DNA of 44,435 nt from Bacillus carboniphilus (lineage in GTDB: Bacteria > Bacillota > Bacilli > Bacillales > JC228): contig NZ_BAAADJ010000054.1 of the NCBI RefSeq assembly GCF_039522365.1, forward strand, positions 1-44,435. The letters are read 5' to 3'. The notes beneath the pieces are model-generated. The model had not been told where the DNA came from. It searched no databases and saw nothing but the letters and a program-made list of their open reading frames with translations. Within the stretch, counting starts at the first letter, position 1. Each line of letters starts with the position of its first letter. Below are positions 1 through 8,404 of this stretch, in pieces. The position numbers and the translations under genes were made by a program.

Positions 1-65
1 AAATGTACCCGGAGTACTATAAAGGGGTACATGGGAAAGAGTACAAGTTATCGGACATCCACTAG
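1..65 (+). CDS. 3' end of an unidentified gene (partial)
   Basis: An open frame enters from the left edge and ends at TAG 63-65. Its last residues (PEYYKGVHGKEYKLSDIH) read like an ordinary charged, aromatic-rich protein tail. A strong intrinsic terminator starts about 10 bases after the stop, which supports a real gene end here. Too little is present to assign a family, and the frame choice rests mainly on the terminator. Confidence 0.45.
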   Translation, partial: MYPEYYKGVHGKEYKLSDIH

Positions 66-75
66 ACAAAAAAGG

Positions 76-103
76 ACCGGGCGGTTTTTGCCCGGTTTTT
101 CTT
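76..103 (+). terminator. Intrinsic terminator of the upstream gene
   Basis: ACCGGGC (76-82) pairs with GCCCGGT (90-96) across a T-rich loop, followed by a run of T. Confidence 0.85.
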
Positions 104-107
104 ATGT

Positions 108-285
108 GGACACACGTTCCGCTATTTGTCCAAAAGTAGCCTAAGATCAGGACTATTCGGACACACGATCCGTTATTTGCCTAAAAGCATTCTTAAAAAC
201 ACCAAAAATACTAAAATAGCGGAACGTCAGTCCGGCTAACTACGAAAAATGCAATTTTACCCCAAATAACGGAACTTGTGTCCGT
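108..285. repeat. Four-copy palindromic intergenic repeat cluster (GGACACA..TTCCG..ATTTG)
   Basis: Two direct copies of a unit of about 25 bp lie at 108-135 and 158-186. Two inverted copies lie at 212-235 and 261-285. The unit reads roughly CGGACACA, then CG/GA, then TTCCG or ATCCG, then YTATTTG. Both direct copies are followed by an AAAA run. The arrangement gives two nested inverted repeats that could fold into a large hairpin. No other copy was found in this window. It resembles dispersed intergenic repeats of bacilli; mobility is inferred only from the copy structure. Confidence 0.7.
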
Positions 286-505
286 TCAAAGTCCCCTAGC
301 CAGTACTTACACCCCAAAAGTAGTGGATATAGGAATAATTTAAGACTTCCTACTTGTTTTAAGTCTGATGAAAATCTTGCGAGTTACTAAATAATTGAAA
401 ATATATTATACTGGGTACTAATTGCTTTTGTGAATTAAAGGGATAAATTAAAAAGCTTAGATGAAAAAAAGACAGAGACAGGTAAGACACGAGAGGAGTA
501 GAGTT
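286..505. other. Non-coding leader upstream of the exporter operon
   Basis: AT-rich stretch between the repeat cluster and the first full gene. A TATACT box at 407-412 and TATATT at 402-407 could be -10 elements, but no convincing -35 lies at 16-18 bp. No gene or riboswitch was recognised. Confidence 0.4.
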
Positions 506-1735
506 ATGATTCAAAGTCCAACAGGAAAACAACGCATAGCGCTAGCGTTATTGCTTAGTATGTTAGGAATGCTAGGTCCTTTTAATATCGATATGTATTT
601 GCCAAGTTTCCCCGATATTGCTGATGATTTAGGGGCTAGTGCTTCTTTGGTGCAGCTTAGTTTAACAACCTGCTTGATTGGCCTTGCCGTAGGTCAGCTA
701 GTGGTAGGTCCCATAAGTGATGCACAGGGAAGACGGAAGCCTTTGTTAATTTCCATCTTTTTATTTGCTGTGTCCTCGCTTTTGTGTGCGCTGGCACCTA
801 ATATCACAACGTTTGTAGTAGCCCGGTTTTTCCAAGGCTTTACTGCTGCAGCAGGGATTGTGCTTTCACGTGCTGTTGTACGTGATGTATTTGATGGTAG
901 AGAATTAACAAAATTCTTTGCTTTGTTAATGATGATCAATGCTACTGCTCCCATGATTGCGCCAATGGCTGGAGGAGCCGTGTTACTTTTACCTTTTGCA
1001 AAATGGAATACGATTTTTTATTTTCTAAGTTTACTAGGAATCTTCATTGTTGTGATGATTGCTACTCGATTAAAGGAAACGTTGCAACCTGAGAAGAGAA
1101 CGCCTAGCTCGGTGGGGCATTCGGTTCGTACTATTGGTAGTTTAGTAAAGGACCCAACATTTATTGGGTATGCCCTAACCCTCGGCTTCCTTCAAGGAGG
1201 AGCTTTTGCCTATGTAGCAGGGACTCCTTTCGTTTATCAAGGGATTTATGGTGTATCCCCTCAAGTGTTCAGCGTACTTTTCGGCATAAATGGGCTAGCC
1301 ATTATTACAGGTAGTTTTCTTGTCGGACGCCTCAGTGCCATTTTCCATGAGAGAAGCTTACTCAGGGTGGCTGTCCTAGTACATTTCTGTGCAACCGCGA
1401 CACTTCTAACGATGACCATTATAGAAGGACCAATCGCAACGATCGTTATCCCTATTTTTATATTCATGATCTGTATGGGTATGGCGGTGACAAGTTCCTT
1501 TACACTTGCTATGAGAAGTCAAGGTCATCGGGCAGGAAGTGCAAGTGCTGTACTAGGCTTGTTTCCTTTAGCTATTGGGGCCATGGTTGCGCCTCTTGTG
1601 GGGATTGATGAAACATCGGCTATACCAATGGGAGCTATCATCTTTACTACATCTACCATTGCTTTGATTTCTTTTTTCATACTGACAAAGGAGAAAAAAG
1701 CAAAGCAAAGCTTGAGCCTGAAGATGGAGGGATAA
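506..1735 (+). CDS. Bcr/CflA-type multidrug efflux transporter (MFS, DHA1)
   Basis: Major facilitator protein of about 409 residues with twelve predicted membrane helices. The first helix ends in the hallmark FNIDMYLPSFPDI of the bicyclomycin/chloramphenicol exporters. The loop between helices 2 and 3 carries GPISDAQGRRKPL, the typical MFS motif A. Proton-coupled drug or metabolite export across the membrane is the family role; the substrate is unknown. I start at ATG 506 because GAGGAG lies 7-8 bases upstream; an in-frame ATG at 461 has no SD. The downstream aminotransferase begins 2 bases after the stop, so the two genes are probably co-transcribed and the exported compound may relate to amino acid metabolism (inference). 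Confidence 0.88.
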   Translation: MIQSPTGKQRIALALLLSMLGMLGPFNIDMYLPSFPDIADDLGASASLVQLSLTTCLIGLAVGQLVVGPISDAQGRRKPLLISIFLFAVSSLLCALAPNITTFVVARFFQGFTAAAGIVLSRAVVRDVFDGRELTKFFALLMMINATAPMIAPMAGGAVLLLPFAKWNTIFYFLSLLGIFIVVMIATRLKETLQPEKRTPSSVGHSVRTIGSLVKDPTFIGYALTLGFLQGGAFAYVAGTPFVYQGIYGVSPQVFSVLFGINGLAIITGSFLVGRLSAIFHERSLLRVAVLVHFCATATLLTMTIIEGPIATIVIPIFIFMICMGMAVTSSFTLAMRSQGHRAGSASAVLGLFPLAIGAMVAPLVGIDETSAIPMGAIIFTTSTIALISFFILTKEKKAKQSLSLKMEG

Positions 1736-1737
1736 AA

Positions 1738-2937
1738 GTGAGAGTCGAGTCCTTTTTTTCCAAGACTACTAGAACAGCACTTAAAAATGAGCCGCCGGGC
1801 GAATGGATAGCAGAACTCCCGGATGATTGTATCAGATTAAGTTCTGGTTATCCAGCGCCTGAGCTTGTGCCGGATGAATTATTAAAAGAAGCTGTTATTC
1901 GATTGTTTGAAGAGGAACGGGATTTACCACTTCACTATATGGGAAGTCCTAGAGTTCCTAAACTAAGAGAACAGATTCAAGAGAGATTGGCTTGTCGAGG
2001 TGTTTATGTTTTGGGAGAGGAGCTTTTGATTACATCGGGTGCTTGTCAGGCGATAGACTTGATCGCTCGCACCTTCATTGATGCAGAATCAGTGGTGGCA
2101 CTAGAATCTCCAACGTATATGGAGGCCTTAGAGATTTTTCAAAACTATACGAAGGATTTTATGAGTATCCCAGTTGATGAGCAGGGGCTAGAAACGAATC
2201 TGTTTGAAGAAGCACTAGTTGATAGGAAACAGAAGGGTCTCCCTCTACCTAAACTGCTATATGTAATCCCGTCTTTTCAGAATCCAACAGGGACATCTTT
2301 ATCTCTAGAGCGCAGGCGACATGTATTGGAGCTTGCTAGCCAATATAATTTCCTCATTGTGGAGGATGATGCTTATGGAGAGTTAGGCTTCAATGAGGCT
2401 CCAACTTCCTTAAAAGCACTGGATAAAGAGGACCGAGTTTTACATGTTGGTTCTTTATCAAAGGTTATAGCACCAGGGATGAGAATTGGCTGGGTTGCAG
2501 GGGTATCTAAATGGATCAAGGCCTTAGCATGGTTTAAAAAAGACTTGGACCATCCATTTGCTCAAGCAGTTATGGCATCATTTCTTGAAAATACCGATTA
2601 TGAGAAAAGGCTCAAAAGCTTAAGAGAAAGCTACCAATCTAAGTGTTCAGCATTAACTTCTGCCATTGAGGAGCACTTTCCTGAAGCGGTTTCTTGGTAT
2701 GTCCCGGAAGGTGGATATTTTACGTGGGTAAAAGTTCCGGGAGTAGATACAGCCAAATTGTTAGAGAAGGCTTTAATTAAAGGGGTTTCTTTTGTCCCAG
2801 GTAAGTATTTTTTCCTCAATCAAGCTGATGGAATGGAGTATTTGCGCCTGTCATTTAGCTATGCAAATGAGGAAGAAATAGTAGAGGGAATTAGAAAGCT
2901 AGGTAGAGTTATAAAATCAGAGCTTAAAAATATATAG
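1738..2937 (+). CDS. PLP-dependent class I/II aminotransferase (2-aminoadipate/MocR-type catalytic domain)
   Basis: Fold-type I aminotransferase of 399 residues without the N-terminal GntR helix-turn-helix seen in MocR regulators. Visible motifs are YVIPSFQNPTG (substrate/PLP loop), VEDDAYGEL (Asp binding the pyridine nitrogen) and GSLSKVIAPGMRIGW, where the Lys forms the Schiff base. It should transfer an amino group between an amino acid and a 2-oxo acid in the cytoplasm. Aromatic, branched and 2-aminoadipate substrates are all possible in this subgroup. The GTG start has GGAGGG about 7 bases upstream and follows the exporter stop by 2 bases, suggesting translational coupling. A terminator follows. 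Confidence 0.87.
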   Translation: MRVESFFSKTTRTALKNEPPGEWIAELPDDCIRLSSGYPAPELVPDELLKEAVIRLFEEERDLPLHYMGSPRVPKLREQIQERLACRGVYVLGEELLITSGACQAIDLIARTFIDAESVVALESPTYMEALEIFQNYTKDFMSIPVDEQGLETNLFEEALVDRKQKGLPLPKLLYVIPSFQNPTGTSLSLERRRHVLELASQYNFLIVEDDAYGELGFNEAPTSLKALDKEDRVLHVGSLSKVIAPGMRIGWVAGVSKWIKALAWFKKDLDHPFAQAVMASFLENTDYEKRLKSLRESYQSKCSALTSAIEEHFPEAVSWYVPEGGYFTWVKVPGVDTAKLLEKALIKGVSFVPGKYFFLNQADGMEYLRLSFSYANEEEIVEGIRKLGRVIKSELKNI

Positions 2938-2954
2938 TTTATGGAAAACTGCTG

Positions 2955-2992
2955 ACTTGGCTTAGTAAAATGATACTTTGCCAAGTTTTTTG
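2955..2992 (+). terminator. Terminator of exporter-aminotransferase operon
   Basis: ACTTGGC (2955-2961) pairs with GCCAAGT (2980-2986), followed by six T. Confidence 0.8.
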
Positions 2993-3143
2993 TGTATACC
3001 GTGCTTTTAACTCTAGATGGATCGGAAATATAGGATAAATTTACCTACTAATTGCAATAAATCTCCATATAATGGATATAGATAGAGCATCAATAGTTGT
3101 TTACGGTGTTCCATTTTTTTAGATATAAGGGGAGGGCGAAAAA

Positions 3144-3614
3144 ATGTCTAATGATCATGAGGCTGTATTAGATACAGGAAAACAAAATGAACCAAAAGTG
3201 AAAGTAGAAAGAAAAGAGGGAGAACCAACAGCAGCATTCAAAGGAGCATCATGGGGAGCACTATTAGTAGGTGTTGCTGCTTATCTCATCGGTTTGTTTA
3301 ACGCAACGATGGAGCTGAACGAAAAAGGATATTACTTTGCGGTCTTGGTGTTTGGACTCTATTCGGCGATTTCCTTGCAAAAAGCAGTAAGAGATAAAGA
3401 AGAGGGAATCCCTGTTACGAATATTTATTATGGTATTAGTTGGTTTGCACTTATTGTATCTATTTCATTGATGGGCATCGGTTTATACAATGCGGGAAGT
3501 ATTGTTCTAAGTGAAAAAGGATTCTATGGTATGGCATTTGTTCTTAGCATATTTGCGGCCATAACCATTCAGAAGAATATTAGAGATACACAAAGAGCGA
3601 GAGAAAGAGATTGA
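3144..3614 (+). CDS. YiaA/YiaB-like inner membrane protein
   Basis: Small membrane protein of 156 residues. After a charged N-terminus of about 35 residues it shows two repeated units, each a pair of helices: a GASW/GISW helix, then a helix near NEKGYYF or SEKGFYG, then SLQKAVRDK or TIQKNIRDT. This is the layout of the yiaA/B two-helix domain (PF05360), duplicated here. The function of the family is unknown; in enterobacteria members sit in the membrane. The SD AAGGGGAGGG lies about 8 bases before the ATG. The gene stands alone between terminators. Confidence 0.75.
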   Translation: MSNDHEAVLDTGKQNEPKVKVERKEGEPTAAFKGASWGALLVGVAAYLIGLFNATMELNEKGYYFAVLVFGLYSAISLQKAVRDKEEGIPVTNIYYGISWFALIVSISLMGIGLYNAGSIVLSEKGFYGMAFVLSIFAAITIQKNIRDTQRARERD

Positions 3615-3615
3615 T

Positions 3616-3640
3616 ATACCCAAAAAAGATCGGGTATTTT
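3616..3640 (+). terminator. Intrinsic terminator after YiaA-like gene
   Basis: ATACCC (3616-3621) pairs with GGGTAT (3632-3637), then T run; it starts right after the stop codon. Confidence 0.65.
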
Positions 3641-3679
3641 CCATGAGGAAACTAGCTTAATCGTATGAGGATAAAGAAT

Positions 3680-3710
3680 CCATTTTGAATAAATTCGAAA
3701 TGGGTTTTTT
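3680..3710 (+). terminator. Second intrinsic terminator
   Basis: CCATTTTGAAT (3680-3690) pairs with ATTCGAAATGG (3693-3703) with one wobble pair; the arms nearly meet, so inner pairs must open. T run follows. Confidence 0.65.
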
Positions 3711-3829
3711 AATTTATTTTAAATGAATGTCCTTTTAGCAACTTTATTCTTGTAAATTACATATTTATTGTCGATATATAATACAATATAACCTCTTATA
3801 TCTAATGAACCACTTAAAGGGGGGCCATC

Positions 3830-5149
3830 ATGAGACATATTATTTCTAGTGGATTTGCTATTCTTTCCATTATTCTATTATCAGGGTGTCAAATTGTAGG
3901 GGACCATGTTGATACAATTGTTCAATACATAGAGGAAGAAAAGCCTAAAGAGGCAGTTAACTCATTTAATGAAGCCATGGCTGATAGTAGCCTTTCCGAT
4001 AAAGGGAAGGATCGGGTGAAAAATAAGATTTCAAAAGCGTTAATATCCAATATTGAAACTGTTACAGAGAATTATTTAAATAAAGAGGAAAATCCCGAAA
4101 TTGTTTCATTAGTATTAGAGACATATAAGAATATAGATATTCCTGAAGTGACTGAGCTTATTGAAGAGAAAGAAGAAGAGGTCTTCCCAATTATAGAAGC
4201 AAGAGAAAAGCTTTCGAAAGGATTAGAAGCAATCGATAATAAGCAATATGTAGAGGGAATCCAACTACTTTCACAGGTTAATCGAGATACTCCTGAATAT
4301 AAGAAAGCTCAAGACGAGGCTCAGAAGGCTAGGAAAATATACTTTGATAAAACCATCAAACAATCACAAGCTCTGTATTCCAATGGGGATTATGAAGAAG
4401 CATATATCCTATTAAGTCGATTAGAAAGTTCTGTAACGAATGTTGAAGTTGAAAACAAGCTTGCGGAATATCGACTAGCCTTTGTAGAGTCAAAGTTAGC
4501 AGAAGCTGATGAGTTTGTTGGTGAAAATAAGTATACAGAGGCATTTACTATTTTAGATCATGTAGAGGGAATCACCGGAGAAGATGAATTAACGTCAATC
4601 AAACGTGAAGAATATATGTTCATGCAAACACGGTTTTGGGATGAATTAATAACTAGTTATGAAAAGGAAACAACCCAATACTATGATGAATTTGATGATT
4701 TTACAGTCATTGCTCCTAAAGACCATAGTGCGGAGTATGTTGATATTTTCCCAAATGAAACATCCTTTTACCCACGAATTGTAGTGGCAGATGGCTATTC
4801 TTATTTAGAGATTGTGACTGGTTTCGGTGATTCGAATTGGCTTTATTTAGAATCGATTGCCTTTCTGGTTGACGGTGAACCATTTACTTGGTCTTTCGAT
4901 TATTATAGTGTGATGGATGACTATGATGAATATGGAGTCTATGAATGGATGATTTTCGACGAATCTATTCAGCCAATGCTGTTGGACGACTTAAAAAAGA
5001 TTGCCGGTTCCGAAGACGCCGTTCTTCGCTTTTATGGGGAAGGGTATATTGAACATAAAATTACAGAGGTTGAAAAAGAGCAAATTCAATTATTTTTAGA
5101 TATCATTGAAGAGATGGGTGCAAAGGTAAACTTTGGGCCAGCGGTATAG
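3830..5149 (+). CDS. Lipoprotein with TPR-like helical region and unknown C-terminal domain (paralog 1)
   Basis: Secreted lipoprotein of 439 residues. The signal peptide ends in the lipobox LLSGC, so Cys20 should be lipidated and the protein held on the outer face of the membrane. Residues about 25-270 are charged, helical and repetitive (for example ALYSNGDYEEAYILLSRLE), resembling TPR units. The C-terminal 140 residues are different: FYPRIVVADGYSYLEIV opens an acidic, aromatic-rich domain I do not recognise. The next gene is a paralog with the same plan. The ATG follows AAAGGGGGG by about 6 bases. A TATAAT box at 3777-3782 sits in the motif CGATATATAA, which is also present before the paralog, but no good -35 was found. 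Function unknown. Confidence 0.8.
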   Translation: MRHIISSGFAILSIILLSGCQIVGDHVDTIVQYIEEEKPKEAVNSFNEAMADSSLSDKGKDRVKNKISKALISNIETVTENYLNKEENPEIVSLVLETYKNIDIPEVTELIEEKEEEVFPIIEAREKLSKGLEAIDNKQYVEGIQLLSQVNRDTPEYKKAQDEAQKARKIYFDKTIKQSQALYSNGDYEEAYILLSRLESSVTNVEVENKLAEYRLAFVESKLAEADEFVGENKYTEAFTILDHVEGITGEDELTSIKREEYMFMQTRFWDELITSYEKETTQYYDEFDDFTVIAPKDHSAEYVDIFPNETSFYPRIVVADGYSYLEIVTGFGDSNWLYLESIAFLVDGEPFTWSFDYYSVMDDYDEYGVYEWMIFDESIQPMLLDDLKKIAGSEDAVLRFYGEGYIEHKITEVEKEQIQLFLDIIEEMGAKVNFGPAV

Positions 5150-5158
5150 ACAATAAAG

Positions 5159-5194
5159 GGGAAAGTATCTGAATAGAGATACTTTCTCTTTTTT
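5159..5194 (+). terminator. Intrinsic terminator between the paralogous lipoproteins
   Basis: GAAAGTATC (5161-5169) pairs with GATACTTTC (5178-5186), then T-rich tail. Confidence 0.85.
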
Positions 5195-5266
5195 CTTGAT
5201 CTCTTATTTTTCCAACCGATATATAAAATATATTTTAGTATTTAATTCAATATGATGGGGGTAATG

Positions 5267-6607
5267 ATGAAATTTGTTAAATTAATTTTTACCTTTTCCG
5301 TTCTTGTCTTTTTGACTAGTTGTCAAAGTGTCACGGATGAGGTGGATTCAATAACTACATATTTACAAGAAGATAAACCGCAAGATGCTATTGAAACCTT
5401 TCTTTCTGCATTAGAAAATAGTGCTTATTCTGAGGAAGAAAAGAATGAAATGAAGGCTACAACCTTTCCTCTCTTCAATGAGGATATTATAGATATTATG
5501 CAAAATTATAAAGAAGAAAAAATCGATTATGATACTGCTATTTTACAGATTAAACAATATGAAGCAGTAAATCATCCAGAGGTTCTCGAGGTGGTAAACA
5601 ACCATATAACAGAGGTTAATAGCATAAAGGAAGCAAGGGGTTTTTTAGAAGCCGGTCTTCAACTAGCGGAAGATAAGGAATATAAAAAGGCTTTGGATAC
5701 TTTATTAAAAATAAATCGTGAAACAGTAGAATATGATACAGCCTTTGAAAAAATGCAGGAAATTAAAAGTGAATATTATGAGGTAACACTCAATAAGGCG
5801 GATGAGTTCTTTGGGAATGGTGAGTATGAAAAAGCTATCTTACTTTTAGAAGATTTGAAAGTCTACTTTCCATTAAATCCTGCCATCGATCAAGATATTT
5901 CCTATTATATTGAAACCTTGATCCAGATTAAAATAAACGAAGCAGACCGATTTGCCTTGGATAATAAATTTGCTGATGCTTTTGCAACACTTGATTCTTT
6001 AGATAGTATTATAGGGCCGAGTGATATAACGGCATCCCGAAAGGAACAATATGCCTCCTTAGAACATGTAAATAAGTATGAATTGATTCTGTCACCTTTT
6101 GTTGATCAAATCAACCAGTTCCATGATAAAGAATATGCCACTATCTACTTAACTCCTAAAAATCGATATCCATTGGTAGAGGAGTTAGCCACTGGAGAAG
6201 CTGCTTTTTACCCGAGGCTGAGTATAAGCCCTGAAGGAACAGTTTTGGAAATGGTAGCCGGGTACGGTCATAGCGAAGAGCTGATTCAAGTCCAAGACAT
6301 TCTAATAAAAATTGATGATATGGAACCTTTTGATTTTTACCTAGAAGATGGAGATATCCAACAAAAGCAGGATGAAACAGGAGCGTATGAGTGGGTACGC
6401 TTAGACGAAAGAGAAAACGGTCTTCAATTTCTCCTACTACAATCCATAGCGGACTCGCTAACGACTGAAATAACATTTGAAGGATACAGTCAAAGCAAAA
6501 CCTTCCAAGTAACAGCGCAAGACAAAGCAGCCATAAACCTATTCTTAGACATCCTAGAAGCATTAGGAGAAGGAAAATTTAGATTTCTAGAGAATAACGG
6601 ATACTAA
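5267..6607 (+). CDS. Lipoprotein with TPR-like helical region and unknown C-terminal domain (paralog 2)
   Basis: Paralog of the preceding gene, about 446 residues. The signal peptide ends in LTSC, a usable lipobox. The N-terminal parts align by eye (CQSVTDEVDSITTYLQEDKP here, CQIVGDHVDTIVQYIEEEKP there), and so do the C-terminal domains (FYPRLSISPEGTVLEMV here, FYPRIVVADGYSYLEIV there). The middle is helical with TPR-like units (NKADEFFGNGEYEKAILLLE). Four in-frame ATGs occur between 5252 and 5267; I use 5267 because GGGGG (5257-5261) is then at normal spacing. The TAA stop is followed immediately by a dispersed hairpin repeat. Its own terminator upstream implies separate transcription from paralog 1. 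Function unknown. Confidence 0.8.
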   Translation: MKFVKLIFTFSVLVFLTSCQSVTDEVDSITTYLQEDKPQDAIETFLSALENSAYSEEEKNEMKATTFPLFNEDIIDIMQNYKEEKIDYDTAILQIKQYEAVNHPEVLEVVNNHITEVNSIKEARGFLEAGLQLAEDKEYKKALDTLLKINRETVEYDTAFEKMQEIKSEYYEVTLNKADEFFGNGEYEKAILLLEDLKVYFPLNPAIDQDISYYIETLIQIKINEADRFALDNKFADAFATLDSLDSIIGPSDITASRKEQYASLEHVNKYELILSPFVDQINQFHDKEYATIYLTPKNRYPLVEELATGEAAFYPRLSISPEGTVLEMVAGYGHSEELIQVQDILIKIDDMEPFDFYLEDGDIQQKQDETGAYEWVRLDERENGLQFLLLQSIADSLTTEITFEGYSQSKTFQVTAQDKAAINLFLDILEALGEGKFRFLENNGY

Positions 6608-6639
6608 GCGGGACAGAGGGGACAGGTTTAGTGTCCCAC
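6608..6639 (+). repeat. GGGACA hairpin repeat, copy 1
   Basis: Two GGGACA arms (GCGGGACAG, GGGGACAGG) face one TGTCCCAC arm. The element begins at the base after the lipoprotein TAA. Confidence 0.9.
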
Positions 6640-6657
6640 AAAAAAGGAGGGGTTCAG

Positions 6658-6990
6658 TTGTCGCTAAAGAAAATTACTGCGGAAGATTTCTATAAGAAAC
6701 TAAAGAAGGAAAAGGTTCTACTTTTAGATGTACGAGCAGAAGAAAAATATAACGAATATCATATTGAGGATTCCAATGTGGACAGTCTAAACATCAATAA
6801 GATGGAAATATTCAAACTAGAAGATGCCCCATCTAAGGAATTAACCTTACCAAAGAATAGAGAAATTGTTGTAACGTGTACCACTGGAAATTCTGCTACT
6901 AAATGCGCATCAATTCTATCAAATCTGGACTATGATGTTGTGGTTTTAGAAGGTGGAATTACCGCTTGGAAGGAATATGAAGGAAAATGA
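6658..6990 (+). CDS. Rhodanese-like domain protein
   Basis: Single-domain cytoplasmic protein of about 110 residues. It has the rhodanese CH2A region (LLLDVRAEEKYNEYHIEDS), an active-site loop with a catalytic Cys (VVTCTTGNSATKCASIL) and the end motif VVLEGGITAWKEYEG. Family members move sulfane sulfur or bind anions. The loop CTTGNSAT lacks the usual arginine, so the substrate may be unusual. I choose TTG 6658, which has AAAAAGGAGGGG 7 bases upstream. An upstream in-frame GTG at 6631 lies inside the hairpin repeat and is probably not used. Confidence 0.85.
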   Translation: MSLKKITAEDFYKKLKKEKVLLLDVRAEEKYNEYHIEDSNVDSLNINKMEIFKLEDAPSKELTLPKNREIVVTCTTGNSATKCASILSNLDYDVVVLEGGITAWKEYEGK

Positions 6991-6997
6991 AAATAGA

Positions 6998-7029
6998 GCA
7001 GACCTGATTTACACAGGTCTGCTTTTTTA
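6998..7029 (+). terminator. Terminator after rhodanese gene
   Basis: GCAGACCTG (6998-7006) pairs with CAGGTCTGC (7014-7022), then T6. Related GCAGACC stems recur at 8371 and 10557. Confidence 0.88.
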
Positions 7030-7035
7030 AAAATT

Positions 7036-7407
7036 TCAACTCACAACTCCAAACCGATTACCATCAGGATCGAAAAGACTAAAGCCTTTCATCCCATCAA
7101 ATTCATGAATTTCACTAACGTTAGCGCCTTTGCTTTGAAAATTTTGATAGGACTTTTCCACATTACTGGAGTGGAAATTAAAGTAATGATCCACACTATA
7201 ATTATTTTTAGGGAAAGCGGGTTGTATAATGTCGGTCGATTTGACCAGGCAGAATACGACCGTTCCATCTCCCATTTTCATGATATTGGCTTCAGGTTCA
7301 TCAGGGTGCAAGATTTCAAATCCAAACATCTCTTGATACCACTTAGTTGAGACCTTTAAGTTACTTACAGGAATAAAGATACCTACCCCAAATATTTCTT
7401 TGCTCAT
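7036..7407 (-). CDS. VOC (glyoxalase/bleomycin resistance) family protein
   Basis: Protein of 123 residues with one VOC fold: GVGIFIPVSNLKVSTKWYQEMFGF at the start (beta-alpha-beta), a middle region around NYSVDHYFNFHSSNVEKSY, and the terminal FSLFDPDGNRFGVV typical of the second half. Such proteins act as dimers on metal-bound substrates, covering glyoxalases, dioxygenases and antibiotic-binding proteins; no specific substrate can be read. AAGGAG lies about 9 bases upstream of the ATG. It converges with the rhodanese gene. Confidence 0.82.
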   Translation of the reverse strand: MSKEIFGVGIFIPVSNLKVSTKWYQEMFGFEILHPDEPEANIMKMGDGTVVFCLVKSTDIIQPAFPKNNYSVDHYFNFHSSNVEKSYQNFQSKGANVSEIHEFDGMKGFSLFDPDGNRFGVVS

Positions 7408-7491
7408 AGCAATTCGCTCCTTCTATATTTTATAAATTCGTATAAAGAAACGAAGATTCCACTTAAATACTTACACCTATATTAAAAAAAT

Positions 7492-8226
7492 TTAAGAACT
7501 TACCGTTATGACATTTCCATCCGGATCTTTGAAGTGAAATGAAAGGGTGTAACCACTTTTCTGAATACGGTCTAGAGAAATCTGGTGTGCGGCCAGATAA
7601 AGATATCCTTCGTAAATAGCTTTAGGATTCCTTTTACGAAATGCTTCTAGGAAATCTTCGAATACTTTTGGTTTTATAGTTGGTTGTTTTTCTAGTTTTG
7701 CAACCTTAGCTGGCTGTCTCTCAGATGAAGGGATTTGGGCGTAATAGGTCAGCTTTCTTCGAGCTCGGTGCAACGTGGTGTGAACATTGGATTCTGTTTC
7801 ATTGATGAAATTTGCTGTTTCCTTAGCGGTAAAAAGAAAGACGTCCATCAATAATACAATGACAAATTGTTTAATAGATAGGTAGTCTGCCAATTGCTCT
7901 AGAGATTCTCTTACATCAGTCCTATGGTAGGAGTCTCCCGCACTTATAACTAGTGTATCGATGTCAGTGGACTCGACTCTCTTTCTTCTATTTTGATCAA
8001 TCCATGTATTTTTGGCTATTAAATAGAAGTATCGTTTTGATAGTGATTTATCAGGCTGTTTCTTTATAGCTAAATAGATTTTAATGAGAGTTTCTTGTAA
8101 TAAATCCTCTCCTTCCCATTGAGTGGAAGTCATGTTGTAACAGTACCTTTGAATGTCTTTATAAAATGGAGAGATTTTATTTTCAAACGTGGAGCTTTCA
8201 TCAGTTGATACCCATTTATTTACCAT
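7492..8226 (-). CDS. ECF-like sigma-70 family factor with C-terminal extension
   Basis: About 244 residues. Region 2 is visible as EGEDLLQETLIKIYLAI followed by RYFYLIAKNTWIDQNRRK (core RNA polymerase and -10 contact). Region 4 is visible as IKQFVIVLLMDVFLFTAKETA followed by NVHTTLHRARRKL (-35 helix-turn-helix). About 75 further residues follow, ending in a small beta-rich stretch (GYTLSFHFKDPDGNVITV), longer than a minimal ECF factor. I start at ATG 8226 because GGAGGGTGG lies about 8 bases upstream; an in-frame ATG at 8298 lacks an SD. No anti-sigma gene is adjacent, so the extension may do the regulating, as in some ECF groups (inference). Confidence 0.8.
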   Translation of the reverse strand: MVNKWVSTDESSTFENKISPFYKDIQRYCYNMTSTQWEGEDLLQETLIKIYLAIKKQPDKSLSKRYFYLIAKNTWIDQNRRKRVESTDIDTLVISAGDSYHRTDVRESLEQLADYLSIKQFVIVLLMDVFLFTAKETANFINETESNVHTTLHRARRKLTYYAQIPSSERQPAKVAKLEKQPTIKPKVFEDFLEAFRKRNPKAIYEGYLYLAAHQISLDRIQKSGYTLSFHFKDPDGNVITVSS

Positions 8227-8313
8227 ATATAGTCCACCCTCCGTTTGTGAAATGGGATTAGTTATTTCCACATTAGCGAAAAAAAGTAAATATGACAATT
8301 AGAAATGATTGAA

Positions 8314-8336
8314 GTGGGCCAGGTTTAGTGTCCCAC
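8314..8336 (+). repeat. GGGACA hairpin repeat, copy 2 (shortened)
   Basis: GTGGG and TGTCCCAC ends are kept, but one inner arm is missing. It lies upstream of the sigma factor gene. Confidence 0.65.
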
Positions 8337-8368
8337 AATGGAGAATGTAACAAGGGTAACTCAAAGTA

Positions 8369-8402
8369 AAAAGCAGACCTTATTATTTACAGGTCTGCTT
8401 TT
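8369..8402 (-). terminator. Terminator of the ferritin-like gene
   Basis: AGCAGACCT and AGGTCTGCT pair over a short loop, with T on the minus-strand 3' side. The stem is symmetric enough to work in both directions. Confidence 0.75.
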
Positions 8403-8404
8403 CC

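Noticed and set aside
377-412. Promoter for the exporter operon (TTGCGA with TATACT)
   Set aside because: The spacer would be 24 bp; no acceptable -35/-10 pair could be defined.
6156-6563. Long minus-strand frame opposite lipoprotein paralog 2
   Set aside because: It shadows a well-supported gene, has no SD, and its Leu/Arg-rich translation reflects the opposite codons.
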